Source: Calliopsis andreniformis
Taxonomy: Eukaryota; Arthropoda; Insecta; Hymenoptera; Andrenidae
DNA: 64,000 bases
Direction: 5' to 3'
Assembly (NCBI RefSeq): GCF_051401765.1
Contig: NC_135066.1
Span: 23,439,501 to 23,503,500, forward strand
In this document: positions 46,786-57,512 of the stretch, piece after piece
Position numbering within the stretch: position 1 is the stretch's first letter
How the letters are laid out: the number at the start of each line of letters is the position of its first letter
The notes under the pieces: model-generated
What the model was told of the DNA's origin: nothing
Seen by the model: only the letters and a program-made list of their open reading frames with translations
Database searches by the model: none
Made by a program: the position numbers and the translations under genes

Positions 46786-47089
46786 TTACTCCCTTTGCTC
46801 TAGCCCCCCTCCCTTTCCCTGCCTAATACTTTGAAGACTTCCAATCTCCAGAATTCGCAGCTCAAGTTTCAGATCGTTACAGTGCTGGGATATGGTGTAA
46901 AACCTTTCCCTTCTCCGGCCTCTGTACTTCTTCTATTTTCAGGAAGGTAATTCTCGTTAATTCTTGCGGACTGGTCACTACACGTCAGCCATCCTTAGAT
47001 GGTACCCTGATGCGGCTGCTTAACGCCGAGTATCGGCAAGACTTGCCTCGAACCTTCACAACCAGTTCGACCCTTTAACCCAGACCTAG
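46786..47089. repeat. Direct repeat Z, left copy (LTR-like)
   Basis: TTACTCCCTTTGCTCTAGCC, TTGAAGACTTCCAATCTCC, CCGGCCTCTGTACTTCTTC and TTAACCCAGACCTA align in order with 47774-47987. This copy carries about 90 extra bases near its end (CGTCAGCCATCCTTAG and onward). The two copies enclose about 680 bases. Confidence 0.75.
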
Positions 47090-47773
47090 TTATGCGAAGT
47101 TATGCGAGTTCAAACGGGGGGAGTGATAACCGGTGTGACTTCCAGGCCACTATCAGACGAATTTCGTCCGACTTCATGCCAAAGCATGGAGGCAATAACC
47201 CGTTCCTACTCTCAGTCTCAACCTCCGGATCACCCCAGCTTTACTGGCCCGGGCCTATGCAGGGTGTGCCTTTGCCCAGGTGTACGTCCTCATCGAAGCC
47301 ATGATTCCTCCCTAGCTGAAGCTACGTGATTTATGACGTTGGACGAAACGGCTCCTCAGACTCAACCGATTCCTGCGAATGAATCGAACTCGACTTTCGT
47401 CGAATCGCTACGAATCCATCCTCGATCGGAAGTCTTCCTAAACTACTGCAAATTTCATTCTCTCGCGACCTAGGATCAGCTATCCTGGTACCTTTCCCCC
47501 TGACTAATCTTCCCCTCACCCTCTCCGTTGTCGAGCTAACTGAATTTCACCGAAATTGTCTCATCATTCAGATGAGTATGTGTCTTCCGATCGAACTATC
47601 GATAATATCAGTTCCGTCAGTGTTTTTGACAAGTCTCTTTTTTTCCCAAAATCTACCCTCCTCCCCCCTTTATGCCCAGAGACGTCGAAAGCTCCGCCCC
47701 TCCCTTTGACGGATAAGCAAATCTAAATCCCCCTCCACCTCATGGTGTCGATGCACCCTCCCCTCGCGTGATT
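47090..47773. other. Interior between direct repeats Z
   Basis: Short open frames (70, 75 and 62 codons) without motif. If Z is a TRIM-like element this is its non-coding interior. No primer-binding site or polypurine tract could be assigned. Confidence 0.3.
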
Positions 47774-47987
47774 TTACTCCCTTTGCTCTAGCCCCCCTCC
47801 CCTTCCCTGCCTAATACTTGAAGACTTCCGATCTCCAGAATTCGTAGCTCTGTTTTCAGATCTCTACAGTGCTGAGATAGGGTGTAAACCTTCCCTTCCC
47901 CGGCTTCTGTACTTCTTCCATTTTCAGTAAGGCAATTCGTGAAAAATCCCCATATCCTTGCGGACAGGTAAGTTAACCCAGACCTAA
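47774..47987. repeat. Direct repeat Z, right copy (LTR-like)
   Basis: The second copy of the repeat at 46786-47089, in the same orientation, about 214 bases. Both copies end at TTAACCCAGACCTA. The complement of that ending, AGGTCTGGGTTAGT, also appears at about 46516. Confidence 0.75.
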
Positions 47988-48344
47988 CCCAGACCAAACT
48001 CGAAGGAAAAACGATTTGGAAATAATTCGCCTCATATACAAAGGGATAAGTAAAATTCGTTTACTCTTATTGTTTGTAAGTAAATTAATAGGAAATCATC
48101 ATGAACTTGTTTTAATTGTTTTTAAAGGCTGGTATCAAGAACGTAGAAAGTGTAAAACTTGTAAGTGTACCATCTTTTATATTCAAGTTATATAAACTCG
48201 AAAAGTAATTTTTTTTTAAACTGATTTACTTTTGTAGATCAAACCAGAATTTACACTCGAAATATTTCGCGAATGACTCGCCGCTCAATGCCGCTTGCGG
48301 GAGACTTGGATCAAACCATAATAGTATTTTAGAAACGCGAGAGT

Positions 48345-48592
48345 AAGATTTGACATTTGCCTGCTCTCTCGTCTATCCGAAGCTATCCGAAGTGATCCGA
48401 AGGGCCGAATTCACGTACATACGGTTCGTGCAGTAGTGTGTATAGTGGAGGGGGAATCACAGTGGTGGCTCCATCTCGCATTTATTAGGCAGCCAGATGT
48501 CTACAGATAATATTATTTCTGTAAAGAAAACTGTAACAACAGATACCGACCAAGAAATCTCGAAAAGTCACGTGACTACCCTAGGCCCTTAA
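48345..48592 (-). mobile_element. TTAA-ended repeat W, copy 1
   Basis: Read on minus from the TTAA at 48589-48592: TTAAGGGCCTAGGGTAGTCA, CGTGACTTTTCGAGATT, TTACAGTTTTC and GCGAGATGGAG. These align in order with the plus-strand copy starting at 59013. It ends indistinctly near 48345 in a GAGAGAGCAGGCAAATG-like segment, also seen in the other copy. No coding. Confidence 0.7.
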
Positions 48593-50869
48593 GGTTAAGC
48601 GTAGTAATAAAGGATATTTTGCAATCACATCCTCGCCTCGTTCATTTGTCACTGTGAACCCGGGGTACCGACTGAGTCGGTACTTTCTTCTCCGTACTCC
48701 GGTGACCACGAAGAATACGGTCACAATCAAGTTTCCTCTATAAAATACTGAACTGTTCATTTCACTACTCCGTTTTTATTTTTTCAGAATGTCAGCATAT
48801 TATCATGATATATCTACATTATTTTAGATTAGACATCAAATTCTTTGCAAACAGTAGTTGTCTCACAAGAAGCATCAAAACATGCGTAGTCATCAATATG
48901 ATGAATATACATATACGTAATTAGTTGCAAGAAGCTAAGCACAGATACAATCAACGGTAAAGTACTCGCGTCACATTTATGGCGCATATGCGTGCGCGTT
49001 CCATATGATTGCACAGTCGCAGTTATCCTGTGGGTTTCTTTAAAACGCTACATATTATTCTATTGTACATTTGAATCCCTGAATTATATAGTCACTATGC
49101 GTAAACGATGAAGTTAACCTTGAAATCGATACGACAATGTTGACGTAAGACCGAAAATCATCGAAATAAAGCGTTATTCAAATAATCGTTCCAATAAAAT
49201 TTTTATTTTATTTTTTATTTACTAGATTTCTACATTAGTATTACATTACAATTAGGTAATACTAATTGAGCAATAATATACCTATTTGAAAATATATTAC
49301 TTTACCACTTGTTATATTTATTTGGAATTTATGAATTTCTTATTTTGATTTCAACGAGATAGTAGATATGTTTAGTCAGATATTTTATGATGTGTGGAGA
49401 TTCGATTCAAAACCCACATAGGTACTGCTATAAAAAATGTTAATTGATAGTCAATTGATGCTTGATAGTCTTTAAGAAAGACTGTTAATAGAGAATGTAT
49501 AGGAATAATTAATTCGTAATTCCTTGGGATAGTTAAAAATTGCTGTTGAAGAAGGTTAAACAAATCGTTTGCGTCACAATTTATTAAAAATTTGTACAGA
49601 AATTTGACTACAACAGTATTAGAAGTGATGGAAAAGGAGGAATGTACGCACTATTAAAATTTGGTTAAAACACTTGTTTTTCAATTGAAGTATTATTTTT
49701 CTTCAATAAATCGTGTTATTTTGACGCATCCCTTTTTCAGGTAAGTGGTTATAATTTTTTGTGAGCACCTACCTTAAATGGTTGCTCTTTTATACTTTTA
49801 GATTTTAGATTAGGATGAAAAGGAGAGACTTCGAAATAGAAAAGAAACAAAATCAAATTAATACTACTGTAGACCTTAATAAAGTTCACTTAAATGCAAT
49901 TTCGAAGTACGGAATAAATTCCTTTGAATATTCCTCTTGAATGAGCATTTTTTTATCATGGAAATAAGGTTTTAGACAATGATTCATGTCGATTGAAGAT
50001 GAAGTATACTTCAACTAACAATTATCCTAATTTCAATTCTCCTAATGTCAGTGTTGTTCACTTTGAATCATCTTAATTGGATCATCTACATATGTCGATT
50101 CCCTTCATCCTTCCACCACAGAAGTCACTGATTTATTAAAGGCAGAAAAAGTTCCAATTTCCAATCCCACGCGAAGATGTTTGTTGCTTATATATCGTTG
50201 GAACATATCGTCTCGAACATATCAATTTGACGTCCCAGCGGGTCATCTGATCCTTGGATACACATTATTTCCGTTCGCGTGGGTCTGGTTTCGTGTCACG
50301 GGCGAACGGAATCGTGGATTAATATTTAAAAGTGTCACTCAATTTAACCAGAACGTGTCGGTGGTTCCTGATTGTACCGTCGAGATTTTGGCTGGACGAT
50401 CCTGAAAGAAAACGATGCGACAGTAGTGCGGGCACGGGTGATTGGCCTGGGCAATTTCTAAGTCGGGGCACGCCATACAACGCAGCTCTAACTCAACAAC
50501 GAGAACGCTTGGCACGGCCTGACCGGAATTTTTTCCATGTAATTACATCTACGTACGCCTCTTTGCTTTGCCGTGACTCAGCCAACCCCTGTCCCCGCTG
50601 CGGCAAAACTAAATCATCCCCCGAATGAGTGGAGTATATACCTCCTGGATTCTCCCGCTCTCTTTGAATTTCATGATTTTATTCTTTGATTTACTTTGTT
50701 CCCTCTGAACAACGATTCTTGATCTAGCTGCTCCGAAAGTTAAGGTAAATGGCATCGTTATTGAAGGTGAAAGAATAATATCGTCTTTTGCGAGTCTTTC
50801 TCCCTACAATGACTGGAATTCCTATTGAGAACGCTAGCTCTTTAACCCTTTCGTTCCAATGTACCAGTC
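48593..50869. other. Long interval without a supported gene
   Basis: 48600-48750 (AGTAATAAAGGATATTTTGC, then GAACCCGGGGTACC) resembles the polyadenylation end of an LTR, but no partner was seen. 50180-50630 is GC-richer with overlapping frames of 74 and 98 codons and no motif. The rest is AT-rich. Confidence 0.35.
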
Positions 50870-51310
50870 AAGTGTCCAAAGATGTTTTATATTCTTGGAT
50901 CCCATCACACGTCGGCATTAATAGTAATACAGAGATAGACTTTGCAGCAAAATAAGCAAGCATGAACACATCAATATTAAATTTTTATAGGTGCAATTAC
51001 TCAAACCTCTAGAATTTTGTACCTGCATTCTACAAATATCTTCAAAAATATCACCTTAAAGTTAGTACAAAATTATGGAATGAAAACTGCAACATTCAAA
51101 TCCAAAATTCACAACATTTTATCAATCCTACAAAAGATAATCCTAAACTGAAAGAAACAAACAATGTCGACAAGAGTACGAATAGGCCACGCAAATAATA
51201 CCCATTCTTACCTCATCGCAATAAGCTGATACGAATGTCTATGATATATACAACATTCAAAATTTTAATTTTGCAACCTACTATACGTTACAAAATACAG
51301 ACTCGTGTAA
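50870..51310 (+). pseudogene. LINE F: RNase H end and C-terminus of a non-LTR element
   Basis: VLYSWIPSHVGINSNTEIDF followed by AAK (about 50887-50955) is a clear LINE RNase H C-terminal block (family WIPSHxGIxGNExAD; Gly to Ser and Ala to Ile changes). Further on, after stops, STRVRIGHANNTHSYLIA (about 51170-51225) matches the C-terminal RxRIGHTxxTHSYL segment of I/Jockey-group elements. The final Cys-His motif is degraded. No upstream RT is present, so it is a 5'-truncated copy. Confidence 0.75.
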
Positions 51311-51750
51311 GAGAATTCTTCCTGTTTCAAAGTATATGAGACTTTATCATTTGATACACCTAACTATACGTAATTATAAAACCTAATCACTAATTACCTG
51401 AGTAGGAGTACGTAGCCTTAAAAATCTAATTAAAGAAACGAGACTGCTAATTTACATTTACGTTAATTTTATACAAACTTTACATTGCTCGTCGATTTAG
51501 ATTTCCTTCAGAAGATTCTATTATACAACAAATAATTGTACTGTGCAGTGACTGCAAGAAATTGCGAAGTTGATACGTATTTTTAATCCATCACTACTGA
51601 CACCACTTTTTAGATACTGATTATTTAAACCTAGTAGCTTTCAAATAAACCATATTAGAAATTTTGATCAGAAAATATTTCCAACTTAACTAAAGCAATT
51701 AATTTGAAATGAAGACAAAACAAGTAGTTACATGGAATCTGTGGTAGTAG
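51311..51750. other. AT-rich interval, no gene seen
   Basis: Nothing recognised. Confidence 0.4.
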
Positions 51751-51963
51751 TTAAGGGGGCAGACTCCTTAGGGGCCTACTCCGAATCGATCGAATCGCTG
51801 TTGCGAAGAAACGGGCATTAGTGAAAACATATAATTTATACATGAGATATTTGATAATGTGGCATCTAGCGTTATCTTGTTGAATTACAAATGAGAAGTG
51901 CCAAGGTATAATTGCCAAATCGCATCGTAAGAAAGTTCTGTCACGCTGTTGCCACATCAATTA
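51751..51963 (-). pseudogene. Transposase fragment with QQDNARCH motif and TTAA end (family V, copy 1)
   Basis: The 69-codon minus frame (51751-51960) contains FVIQQDNARCH, which fits the second catalytic Asp block of Tc1/mariner-type DDE transposases (QDNAPxH). It begins MWQQRDRTF, and its DNA end reads TTAAGGGGGCAGACTCC at 51751. Both landmarks recur in the copy at 58355-59016 (ATGTGGCAACAGCGTGACC near the start, GGAGTCTGCCCCTTTAA at the end), so the piece is one end of a defined element. TTAA plus a Tc1-like motif is an unusual pairing; the transposase class is tentative. Confidence 0.5.
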
Positions 51964-52791
51964 CAATTTTATCCATCAGTAAATCTCTACTGAATACGCT
52001 TTGAGTCGATATTTGGTTTCATATGGAATGTAGAAAAGGACAAAACAATACATATGTGCCCATAATTATGAAAGTGTTCTAAGTCAATTCAAACTTTAAA
52101 AACATTTTCGTATGAGATTCACACAAAATTTCACATTCATAATAAATTTTCATTAATCAAGACTAATAAAATTCTAAATTACAATGTTACATAATATAGA
52201 AATACATTTTCTAATTTATTCAAATGTAATCCTTTCAATATCCCAAAATAAGAAATATACGATTTAGACCACTTTCATAATTATGGGCATATATATATAT
52301 ACTAATGCGTGAAATCGTAAAACTTACATATATATATAGAATAAATAATTCATTCATTCATTCATTCATACTTTTTAATCCTTTAAGGGTTAAATTTAGA
52401 AGTAAAGGAATGAAATTGTTATGTTTATTATTTTTTATTTAAAAATAAATATATTGTTATAATGGACCCCTCAAAATATAATTTTGAATTTTTACGTTAT
52501 GAACAAAATAATAACATTCCTAATTAGACTACAGTTTGTGTGAGATTGGGCCCTGAAACGAGTGGCTTCACGAAAAACATATGTCCTTATAATGTTTTGT
52601 ATAATGTCGACTCCATTTACAACTTTTTGGATCCGATCTGATCCAAATTTGAATAATGCTTTTACTCACAAAATATACTACATGGTAGTAAATGACCTTC
52701 GAACTGACAGAATTGGTCCCAATAATAAATTGGTGAATTGAGTTGAGTAGTATAATTGTAATCTGTGAAAAAGTATACGAAAATTAGAATT
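51964..52791. other. AT-rich interval, no gene seen
   Basis: Contains short AT and ATTC microsatellites; nothing coding. Confidence 0.4.
52349..52369. repeat. (ATTC)n microsatellite
   Basis: Five ATTC units. Confidence 0.9.
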
Positions 52792-52796
52792 ATTTA

Positions 52797-53016
52797 TGTT
52801 AGGAAAAGGTTAGGCAGGCGAAGTGAATAACACTAACCGTGACTGAAGGCTCGACAAACAGTAAAAAGATATATTTGAACGAAGGGAAAATACATGTTAC
52901 ACATATGGTTGAACGCGGCTTGCTAGAAAGGCCGCGGCAGGACTCGAGGATGCGGAAGTGATTCCTTATAATGCCGCTAGGTGCGCAGTGGTTCGGCGTG
53001 AGAGTGATCCCCAACA
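52797..53016 (-). repeat. Copia 3' LTR
   Basis: 220 bases; on minus TGTTGGGGATCACTC ... CCTTTTCCTAACA, ending in the retroviral TG...CA. It is shorter than the partner LTR, lacking GTATTGTGGTAGTTACCG and part of the GATGCGAAGG segment. Confidence 0.95.
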
Positions 53017-53026
53017 CCGCCTCTCA
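53017..53026 (-). promoter_or_regulatory. Copia polypurine tract
   Basis: TGAGAGGCGG on minus abuts the 3' LTR; the expected plus-strand primer site. Confidence 0.7.
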
Positions 53027-53041
53027 AGAGCTGGACCGATG

Positions 53042-54560
53042 TCACCCGTCCATTGCTCTGACGCCAAGGCTGGTCAAGCACCGCCAGTGTTTTACCTTCG
53101 ACAGTCCTTTTGTCAGTACATCCGCCGGCATCTTGCCCGTTGGTAGGTACTCCAGTTTGATCGTTCCGGATGCGAGCGCCTCCCACACGAAGTGGGGTCG
53201 TACGTGGATATGTTTGGTGCGACTATGGAATACCAGGTTTCCGGCCAGTTGTTGAGTTCCAATGTTGTCGTTATGCAACAGTATGATCGACGAGTTAGCG
53301 ATGCCCATCTTTTTTGCGAGTCGTTGCCGATGCATTACCTCCTTGGAGGCTTCGGTCAGCGCCATGTATTCGGCCTCCGTCGACGATAGCGCCACGGTCC
53401 GTTGCTTCCTGGATTTCCAACTTATAACTCCGCCGTTCATTCTGAAGGCGAAACCTGTGTACGACCTGCGGTCGTCGACGCATGCCACACAATCGGCGTC
53501 CACTTAGCCGGTCAGATCTCCGACGTATTTTCCGAATGTGATTCCCACGTCGGAGGTACCTTTTAGGTATCGTAAGACTCTCTTCGCTGCCTGCCAATGT
53601 TCCTTTCCGAAGGTGTCGTTGTACTGGCTCAGTACGCTCACCGTGTGCGACATATCGGGACGTGTGGCCACCGACAGATACATGAGCGCGCCCATGAGCT
53701 CCCTGTATGGGGGTTTTTCACCGTCGTCGTTGGACCAAGGGCTCGATTTTGTCAGCTTCATTCCAGATTCAATTGGTGTGGCGGCAGGCCTGCAGTCTGA
53801 CATCCCAAAGCGATCCAGGACATCCGCGACATATCCCTTTTGTCTCAGGGTGATGCCGTGTTTTCCTCGAGAGAACTCGATTCAAAGACAGTACTTAATG
53901 TCTCCCAAGTCTTTGACGTCAAAAGACTTCTGTAGGAAATTGTATGTCTTGTCGATCTCGTGTGGGTTGCGCGATAGAATCACCATGTCGTCTACGTAAA
54001 CAATAATCAAAAGGAGATTGTCACCCGCGCCCTTTACGTAGACGCTCTGATCTCCGGCCACTGGTCTAGCCCCGAGTTTTGCTAGCTTCGCGTCTAAACG
54101 TGCGTACCAACAACGACCGGCTTGCTTCAGACCGTATAATTCGGCATACACGGTCCTGAGTCAGTAGACCCAACATCTTCTTGGCATCGGCGATGATTTT
54201 TGGTGGTGCGCATTTTCTTTGCACGATGAACTCCAGAATCTCCGTAGTGTGGTGTGGAATCTCCATGAAGATTTCTTCCTTAATGACTTCGTTGAGATAC
54301 GCGGTTGTGATGTCGAATTGTCGGATGTGCATGTTGTGCCGCGCAGCATGGGCGATGGCGAGACGTATCGAACCGAGTCGTGCCACGGGTGCGAAAGTTT
54401 CGTTATAGTTCACGCCCAGTCTCTGAGAAAAACCTCTAGCAACGACTCTGGCTTTCCTCCTAGCGACTTCGCCGTTTGCTCCATATTTGTTCGTGAGAAC
54501 TATGCGGCTTCCATTCAGAATGGAGACAAACTCATCCGCCATCGCCTGCATTCATTCGTC
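53042..54560 (-). pseudogene. Copia pol: reverse transcriptase and RNase H
   Basis: The RT start is at 54551 with NKYGANGEVARRKARVVARG, then FSQRLGVNYNETFAPVARL and IRQFDITTAYLNEVIKEEIF (catalytic Asp in the FDITTAYLN block). A frameshift follows near 54170. Reading resumes with YGLKQAGRCWY and the YVDDM catalytic box near 53995, then a stop at 53882 and TRPDMSHTVSVLSQY. After another stop at 53504 comes RNase H: VDADC, TEAEYMALTEA and HNDNIGTQQLA, with D, E and D present, and the closing TKHIHVRPHFV and DVLTKGL. The tryptophan-rich segment (WxLVxLPxGxKAIGxKWVY) before NKYGA is deleted. RT copies RNA to DNA; RNase H removes the template. Catalytic residues survive but the frame does not. Confidence 0.92.
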
Positions 54561-54727
54561 CCTTTTGGAACCTGAAATTGCGGATGCGACTGGAACTTCG
54601 GCCAGGGCCGCTGAATCGGTTAGCGTCGCGTCGCGTACCTGATAGACTTTTCTCGGTCTGCCTCGTAGTCCCGTGCGAATTATTCGAGGCCTTTCGCGAG
54701 CGCGCCCGAATTGTTGTTCTTCAGGCT

Positions 54728-56263
54728 TCACTTCGGAGCTCGAGAAGTTTTCCGGCCCGGACCGTTCTCGACGTGATCGTCATTTCTCGGTGTTTGAGCC
54801 ACCTCGACTTCGATCAATGAGTCAGTCCTTTCGGGTTCCATATCTAATTGGTCCTCGTCAAGGTTTGTACTTCGATTTGAGTAAAAATCGTCGTGATTGT
54901 TTTTTGCTTTGTCACAACCTATCTTCAGGAATCTGAAATGGTGCGAGATTTCGACCTTTCGCTCTTCAGGGATCCAGAATCTGAGACCTCTGGATTGTTC
55001 GGCGTATCCGAGAAAGATGCCCTTTTTCCCACGAGGATCGAACTTTCCTGCATTTGTCGATCGGATCAGGCAATATGCTTCTCGTTCGAACTCTCTCAAG
55101 TCGCTGACGTCCGGAACTTCTCCAGTCCACGCTCCGTGTGGAGTTCGCCCGTTCAGACGACTTGTTGGACATCTGTTTCTAACATAATTCGCTGTACACA
55201 CAGCTTCCGCCCAAAATGAAGGTGGGAGACCTTACTGCGTTAGGAGACATCTGGCCGCCTTCACAAGTGTGCGGTTTCTTCGTTCCGCCACTCCGTTTTG
55301 TTTCGGGTTGTCCGTCATTGTTAAACGACGTTGGATCCCGAAGTCCTTCAGTAGCGTGTCGAACTGAGTGTTCCTATATTCTGTTCCGTTGTCGGATGAC
55401 AAGAACTTTATCTCCTTACCTCTCTGCGTCTCTATTAGTGTCTTGAAATTCTTGAATTCCTTCATTACTTCGTTCTTCTGGCGAAGAAATTTTACTTCGC
55501 ACCATCCGGTCGCGTGATCCATAAAAGCAACGAAATAGCGCGCGTTCCCGTTCGAGGATACGCGCATGGGAATGCAGACGTTCGAATGTATCACTTCGCC
55601 GGGTTCCGCTTTCCTATCGGATCTTTTTGAAAGTGGGGTACGCACCATCTTCCCTTGAAGACATACTTCGCATTCCGGGTTCGCTTGTGAATCGTCGACG
55701 TCGATTCCCCGTATCGTTCCGCGTTTTAACGCCTCGCGCAAGTCCTTAAAGTTCAAATGTTCTAAGCGAACATGCCAGTCCATGAGGGACCCTTTTCGCT
55801 CGTTTTCGGTTCGGGCAATTTTTCCCTGCTCCGCGCGATACGACTCGTTAACGTAGTATAACCCGTTTACGCGGTCGGCGATAAACATCGTGTTGCCGTT
55901 TTTGTCGGTTACGCGAACGGAAGTCTTGTCGAGGACTACGCGATGGCCCCTCTCTACGATTTTCGCTACCGATAACAGATCGGTACGCAGGTCGGACACG
56001 TACAGGGTGTCTCGCAGATCGAAATTTTTATTTCGGCCATCGGTGTTCGTTACGAAAGGTACGACGCCCATCGCCTCTATCGTCGTCGTGCGATTGTTCG
56101 CGAATTTCAACTCGTCGGGGGAATTTGACTCTACGTGCGAGAAACTGTCTAGGTTTTTGCACATATGCGAGGTGCATCCGCTTTCTAGACACCACGTCTT
56201 GTCCCTGTCGCGTCCTGCCTCACGCGTGAATTTACATGCGTTCGTCCCCGACGTGATATACAA
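54728..56263 (-). pseudogene. Copia pol: protease and integrase, with two catalytic substitutions
   Basis: The protease block WCLESGCTSHMC (about 56165-56200) has Glu where the family has the catalytic Asp (D-S-G). The gag-pre-integrase zinc-binding part follows: WHVRLEHLNFKDL and CEVCLQGK. The integrase core reads EVIHSNVCIPM (family IHSDxCGPM), so the first catalytic Asp is Asn (codon 55580-55582). SSDNGTEYRN keeps the second Asp, and NPKQNGVAERRNRTL keeps the Glu. A TAA interrupts at 55232, then the same frame continues (PPSFWAEAV, NYVRNRCPTSRL) to a stop at 54728. Two of the catalytic residues are lost, so both protease and integrase would be dead even without the stops. Confidence 0.92.
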
Positions 56264-56272
56264 CGATGCGTT

Positions 56273-57037
56273 TTATTTGTTATGTTTCCGGTGCACTCTA
56301 CATTCCGTCGCTTTATGGCCCGTCTTTTGACTACGATAACATTTGATTGCACGCTCTTTTTCGGTCTTTTCCGATTTGTTCGCGGGTTTTCTATCGTACT
56401 TTTGTTCGGCGGTCATTACGTTCTGCGCCGCGTCGCGTCGCTCGTTGTGTCTGGCGTCGCTTTCCTCGATGATCTTTATTCGCAATGCGATCGGACTCGT
56501 CAATTCTTCACGGGACTCTATGGCACAACGGAAATTCTCGAAACTGACCGGCAGACTGTACAATAGTAATATCGACAATAAATCGTCGTTAATTATCACG
56601 TCCATTTCACCGAGTTTATCGACGGCGTCGGCGAATTTTTGCAAGTGATTTTGCACGTCGTCGTTTTCTCCCATTCTCTGAAGCACGATTTGCTTCAGGA
56701 GTGTCGCCTTCCGCGCGGGCCCTCTTAATTGATAGATCGATTCTAATTTCAGCCACTACTCACGTGAGGTAACGCAGTCCTTCGTCTGTTTCAATTCTGA
56801 AGATTGTGTCGTCACGATTATGTCCGACATTGCGTCGTTGTCGCGCTCTTCCCATTCCATGATAGCCGCGGTGTTTGCCGCCGTCGCTTCCGACTTGACC
56901 TTTTCGCCGCATACACAACCCCACGTGCGATGCTTCACCAGTAGAGCTCTTATGTAAATCTTCCACGTGTCATAATTGTCCTTCGACAACGGCTCGAAAC
57001 GCATCACGTTCGACGTGGTCATCTTGTCTGTTTTCAC
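56273..57037 (-). pseudogene. Copia gag with one internal stop
   Basis: ATG at 57037, with the typical Copia opening FEPLSKDNYDTWKIYIRALL (about 56950-57000). A single TAG at 56756-56758 interrupts, and the same frame runs on with ENDDVQNHLQKFADAVDKL, a Lys-rich region and the zinc knuckle CYRSQKTGHKATEC (about 56285-56330). The knuckle has Arg-Ser in place of its second Cys position. A TAA at 56273-56275 then separates gag from the protease frame that continues in phase. Gag forms the virus-like particle and packages RNA. Only these two stops separate it from an open gag-protease frame. Confidence 0.92.
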
Positions 57038-57130
57038 TTTTCGTCTCTCGGTTCAGTGTAACCTCAAATCGCGCCTGTCGCGTTGCACTCGCGGTTTGTT
57101 TTCGTTTTTCGTCGCACCTCGAGCGTAGTG

Positions 57131-57149
57131 GCGTTTTGGGCTCATAACC
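57131..57149 (-). promoter_or_regulatory. Copia primer-binding site, initiator tRNA-Met internal (half-tRNA) type
   Basis: Directly inside the 5' LTR, the minus strand reads GGTTATGAGCCCAAAACGC. Its complement GCGTTTTGGGCTCATAACC matches the anticodon stem-loop region of eukaryotic initiator tRNA-Met (GCGTGCTGGGCCCATAACC) at about 16 of 19 positions. Drosophila copia primes minus-strand DNA synthesis from a 5' half of tRNA-iMet at this same place. Zero-base spacing to the LTR. Confidence 0.82.
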
Positions 57150-57398
57150 TGTTAGGGAAAGGTTAGGCAGGCGAAGTGAATAACACTGACCGTGACTGAA
57201 GGCTCGACAAACAGTCAAAAGACATATTTGAACGAAGGGAAAATACACAGTACACGTATTGTGGTAGTTACCGGATGGTTGAACGCGGCTTGCTAGAGAG
57301 ACGGCGGCAGGGCTCGAGGATGCGGGAGTGGTTCCTTATAATGCCACTAGGTGCGCAGTGGTCCGGCGTGAGAAAATGATGCGAAGGCATCCCCAACA
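57150..57398 (-). repeat. Copia 5' LTR
   Basis: 249 bases; on minus TGTTGGGGATGCCTTCGCA ... CCTTTCCCTAACA. Should carry the element promoter. Same TGTTGGGG start as the solo LTRs at 40928 and 63434, but the bodies differ. Confidence 0.95.
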
Positions 57399-57420
57399 AT
57401 TTAAAATAAAAACTGAAAAC

Positions 57421-57512
57421 AAAAAAAAATTAAACGCTACCACAAGATTCGAACTCGGCACCTGCAGATTATGAGGGAATGTCTAATCCTCACTCAACTG
57501 AGGTACTTTAGT
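57421..57512 (-). ncRNA. tRNA-derived SINE-like sequence (tRNA-Met-like) or tRNA pseudogene
   Basis: On minus: a box-A-like CCTCAGTTGAGTGAGG (about 57490-57505), an anticodon-loop-like CCTCATAATCTG (CAT anticodon, 57467-57478), and a box-B-like GAGTTCGAATCTTG (about 57444-57457). The 3' acceptor side ends GTGGTAGC, then comes a run of nine T (57421-57429), a Pol III stop. The 5' acceptor side no longer pairs with the 3' side, so it is not a working tRNA. The Copia target duplication lies about 20 bases away. Confidence 0.6.

Larger units (their letters stand above)
52792..57403 (-). mobile_element. Full-length Copia LTR retrotransposon (inactive) with 5-bp target duplication
   Basis: All structural parts of a Ty1/Copia element are present on minus: 5' LTR (57150-57398), primer site, gag, protease, integrase, RT, RNase H (the Copia order with integrase before RT), polypurine tract and 3' LTR (52797-53016). 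ATTTA directly flanks both sides (52792-52796 and 57399-57403). The element body is 4602 bases, close to the usual Copia size. The LTRs differ by substitutions and by an 18-base and a ~15-base length difference, so the insertion is not recent. Reading frames hold at least five in-frame stops and two frameshifts. Confidence 0.95.

Noticed and set aside
46786..47987. Direct repeats as Copia or Gypsy LTRs of a coding element
   Set aside because: No TG...CA termini, primer site or pol sequence; kept only as a TRIM-like candidate.
48600..48750. LTR-like segment with AATAAAGG and CCCGGGGTACC
   Set aside because: No start/end pair or second copy found, so it cannot be bounded.
57421..57512. Functional tRNA-Met gene
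   Set aside because: The 5' acceptor strand does not pair with the 3' strand and the D-arm is degenerate; treated as SINE-like or pseudogene.
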